64,000 nt of DNA from Euclidia mi. Taxonomy: Eukaryota; Arthropoda; Insecta; Lepidoptera; Erebidae. Under the pieces are notes generated by a model. It was not told the origin of the DNA. It ran no database searches and was given only the letters and a program-made list of their open reading frames with translations. The position numbers and the translations under genes are program-made. This document shows, one piece after another, positions 63,633 through 64,000 of this stretch (the stretch's first letter is position 1; every line of letters begins with the position of its first letter). The DNA lies in the NCBI GenBank assembly GCA_944739405.2, contig OX123197.2, forward strand, positions 53,172,047 through 53,236,046, given 5' to 3'.

Positions 63633-64000
63633 GAGTTTCTTAGAAAATGAAACTAAAGAAAATCATGTATGTGTTGGTACATTATGAGCCCTGAATACCA
63701 AATTACCTTACTCCCACACCGTACAATTATACATTCTCCAAAAAACAACAGAACAATACCATAAAACAATTCAAACGTAAGACAAACCATACAAAGCTCA
63801 GGCATACAAAATTCATTTAAAAACAAAAAAAAATACGTTGTTACTAAACAAACGAGCAAATAGAGGTAACAGAGAACTGGCTCTAAATTATTAAACTGTA
63901 TATTTAGGTTACGTTACATAACGGACGTGACGTCATGAAAAGGTGCGCGCCAGTAATAGCGTCGTAACAGCACGTAAAATATCGGACTGTTGATTAAAAT
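63633..64000. other. Unassigned AT-rich sequence to the window end
   Basis: The minus-strand frame 63653-63859 is AT-driven with no domain. Confidence 0.3.

Overview
This is a eukaryotic, AT-rich, transposon-dominated window, most likely from a moth or butterfly (Lepidoptera). That assignment is inference from recalled repeat families: tRNA-derived SINEs whose bodies run into an A/T-rich tail, RTE-like LINE 3' ends with (TGAT)n-type tails, CR1-like LINEs ending in short microsatellites, and small dispersed repeats ending in an ATTAGTATAGAT-like string. There is no operon-like organisation and no long host gene. The only host-gene candidate is a TATA box followed by a short signal-peptide-like first exon at about 24.83-24.92 kb.

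Layout. 0-16 kb: a truncated CR1-like LINE (402-1899, minus), dispersed small repeats, several SINEs, and a candidate 1.1 kb terminal-inverted-repeat element (10136-11262). 16.3-17.8 kb: a decayed mariner element with both ends. 18-21 kb: a SINE split by a 5'-truncated RTE LINE, with a 12 bp target duplication. 22-24.1 kb: another CR1-like 3' end, then a decayed gene of a dispersed arthropod family of unknown function. 24.8 kb: the candidate promoter and exon. 26-32.6 kb: SINEs, palindromes, and a tRNA-like head abutting a CR1-like 3' end. 32885-37964: a non-autonomous LTR retrotransposon with 421 bp LTRs about 97% identical, a broken gag-like start on the minus strand, and two minisatellites. 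38-45 kb: more SINEs, a second copy of the CR1-like family (40694-43330) carrying a MITE, and a 5'-truncated RTE (43357-44900). 45451-46062: a solo LTR with a 4 bp target duplication.

The most informative region is 48698-59582. An I-like LINE (ORF1 with zinc knuckles; ORF2 with endonuclease, reverse transcriptase and RNase H) is flanked by a perfect 14 bp target duplication. Its ORF2 is split by a nearly full-length CR1-like LINE (50977-56214, minus) whose two ORFs are both open. The I-like host copy is dead (frameshifts and a stop), while the CR1-like copy looks recent. Next comes a LOA-like LINE fragment (about 59883-62575, minus). Related sequences at 47816-48300 and 62725-63420 lie on either side of this cluster.

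No genes work together here as a pathway. The relationships are those of mobile elements: LINEs supplying reverse transcriptase, SINEs and the LTR derivative depending on proteins made elsewhere, and repeated nesting. A recurrent feature is a set of unrelated near-perfect palindromes (arms 20-34 bp, loops 4-7 nt). One of them, at 43310-43356, is clearly an inverted copy of a LINE's own truncated 5' end. All identifications come from reading the sequence and recalled family knowledge; no database search was run.
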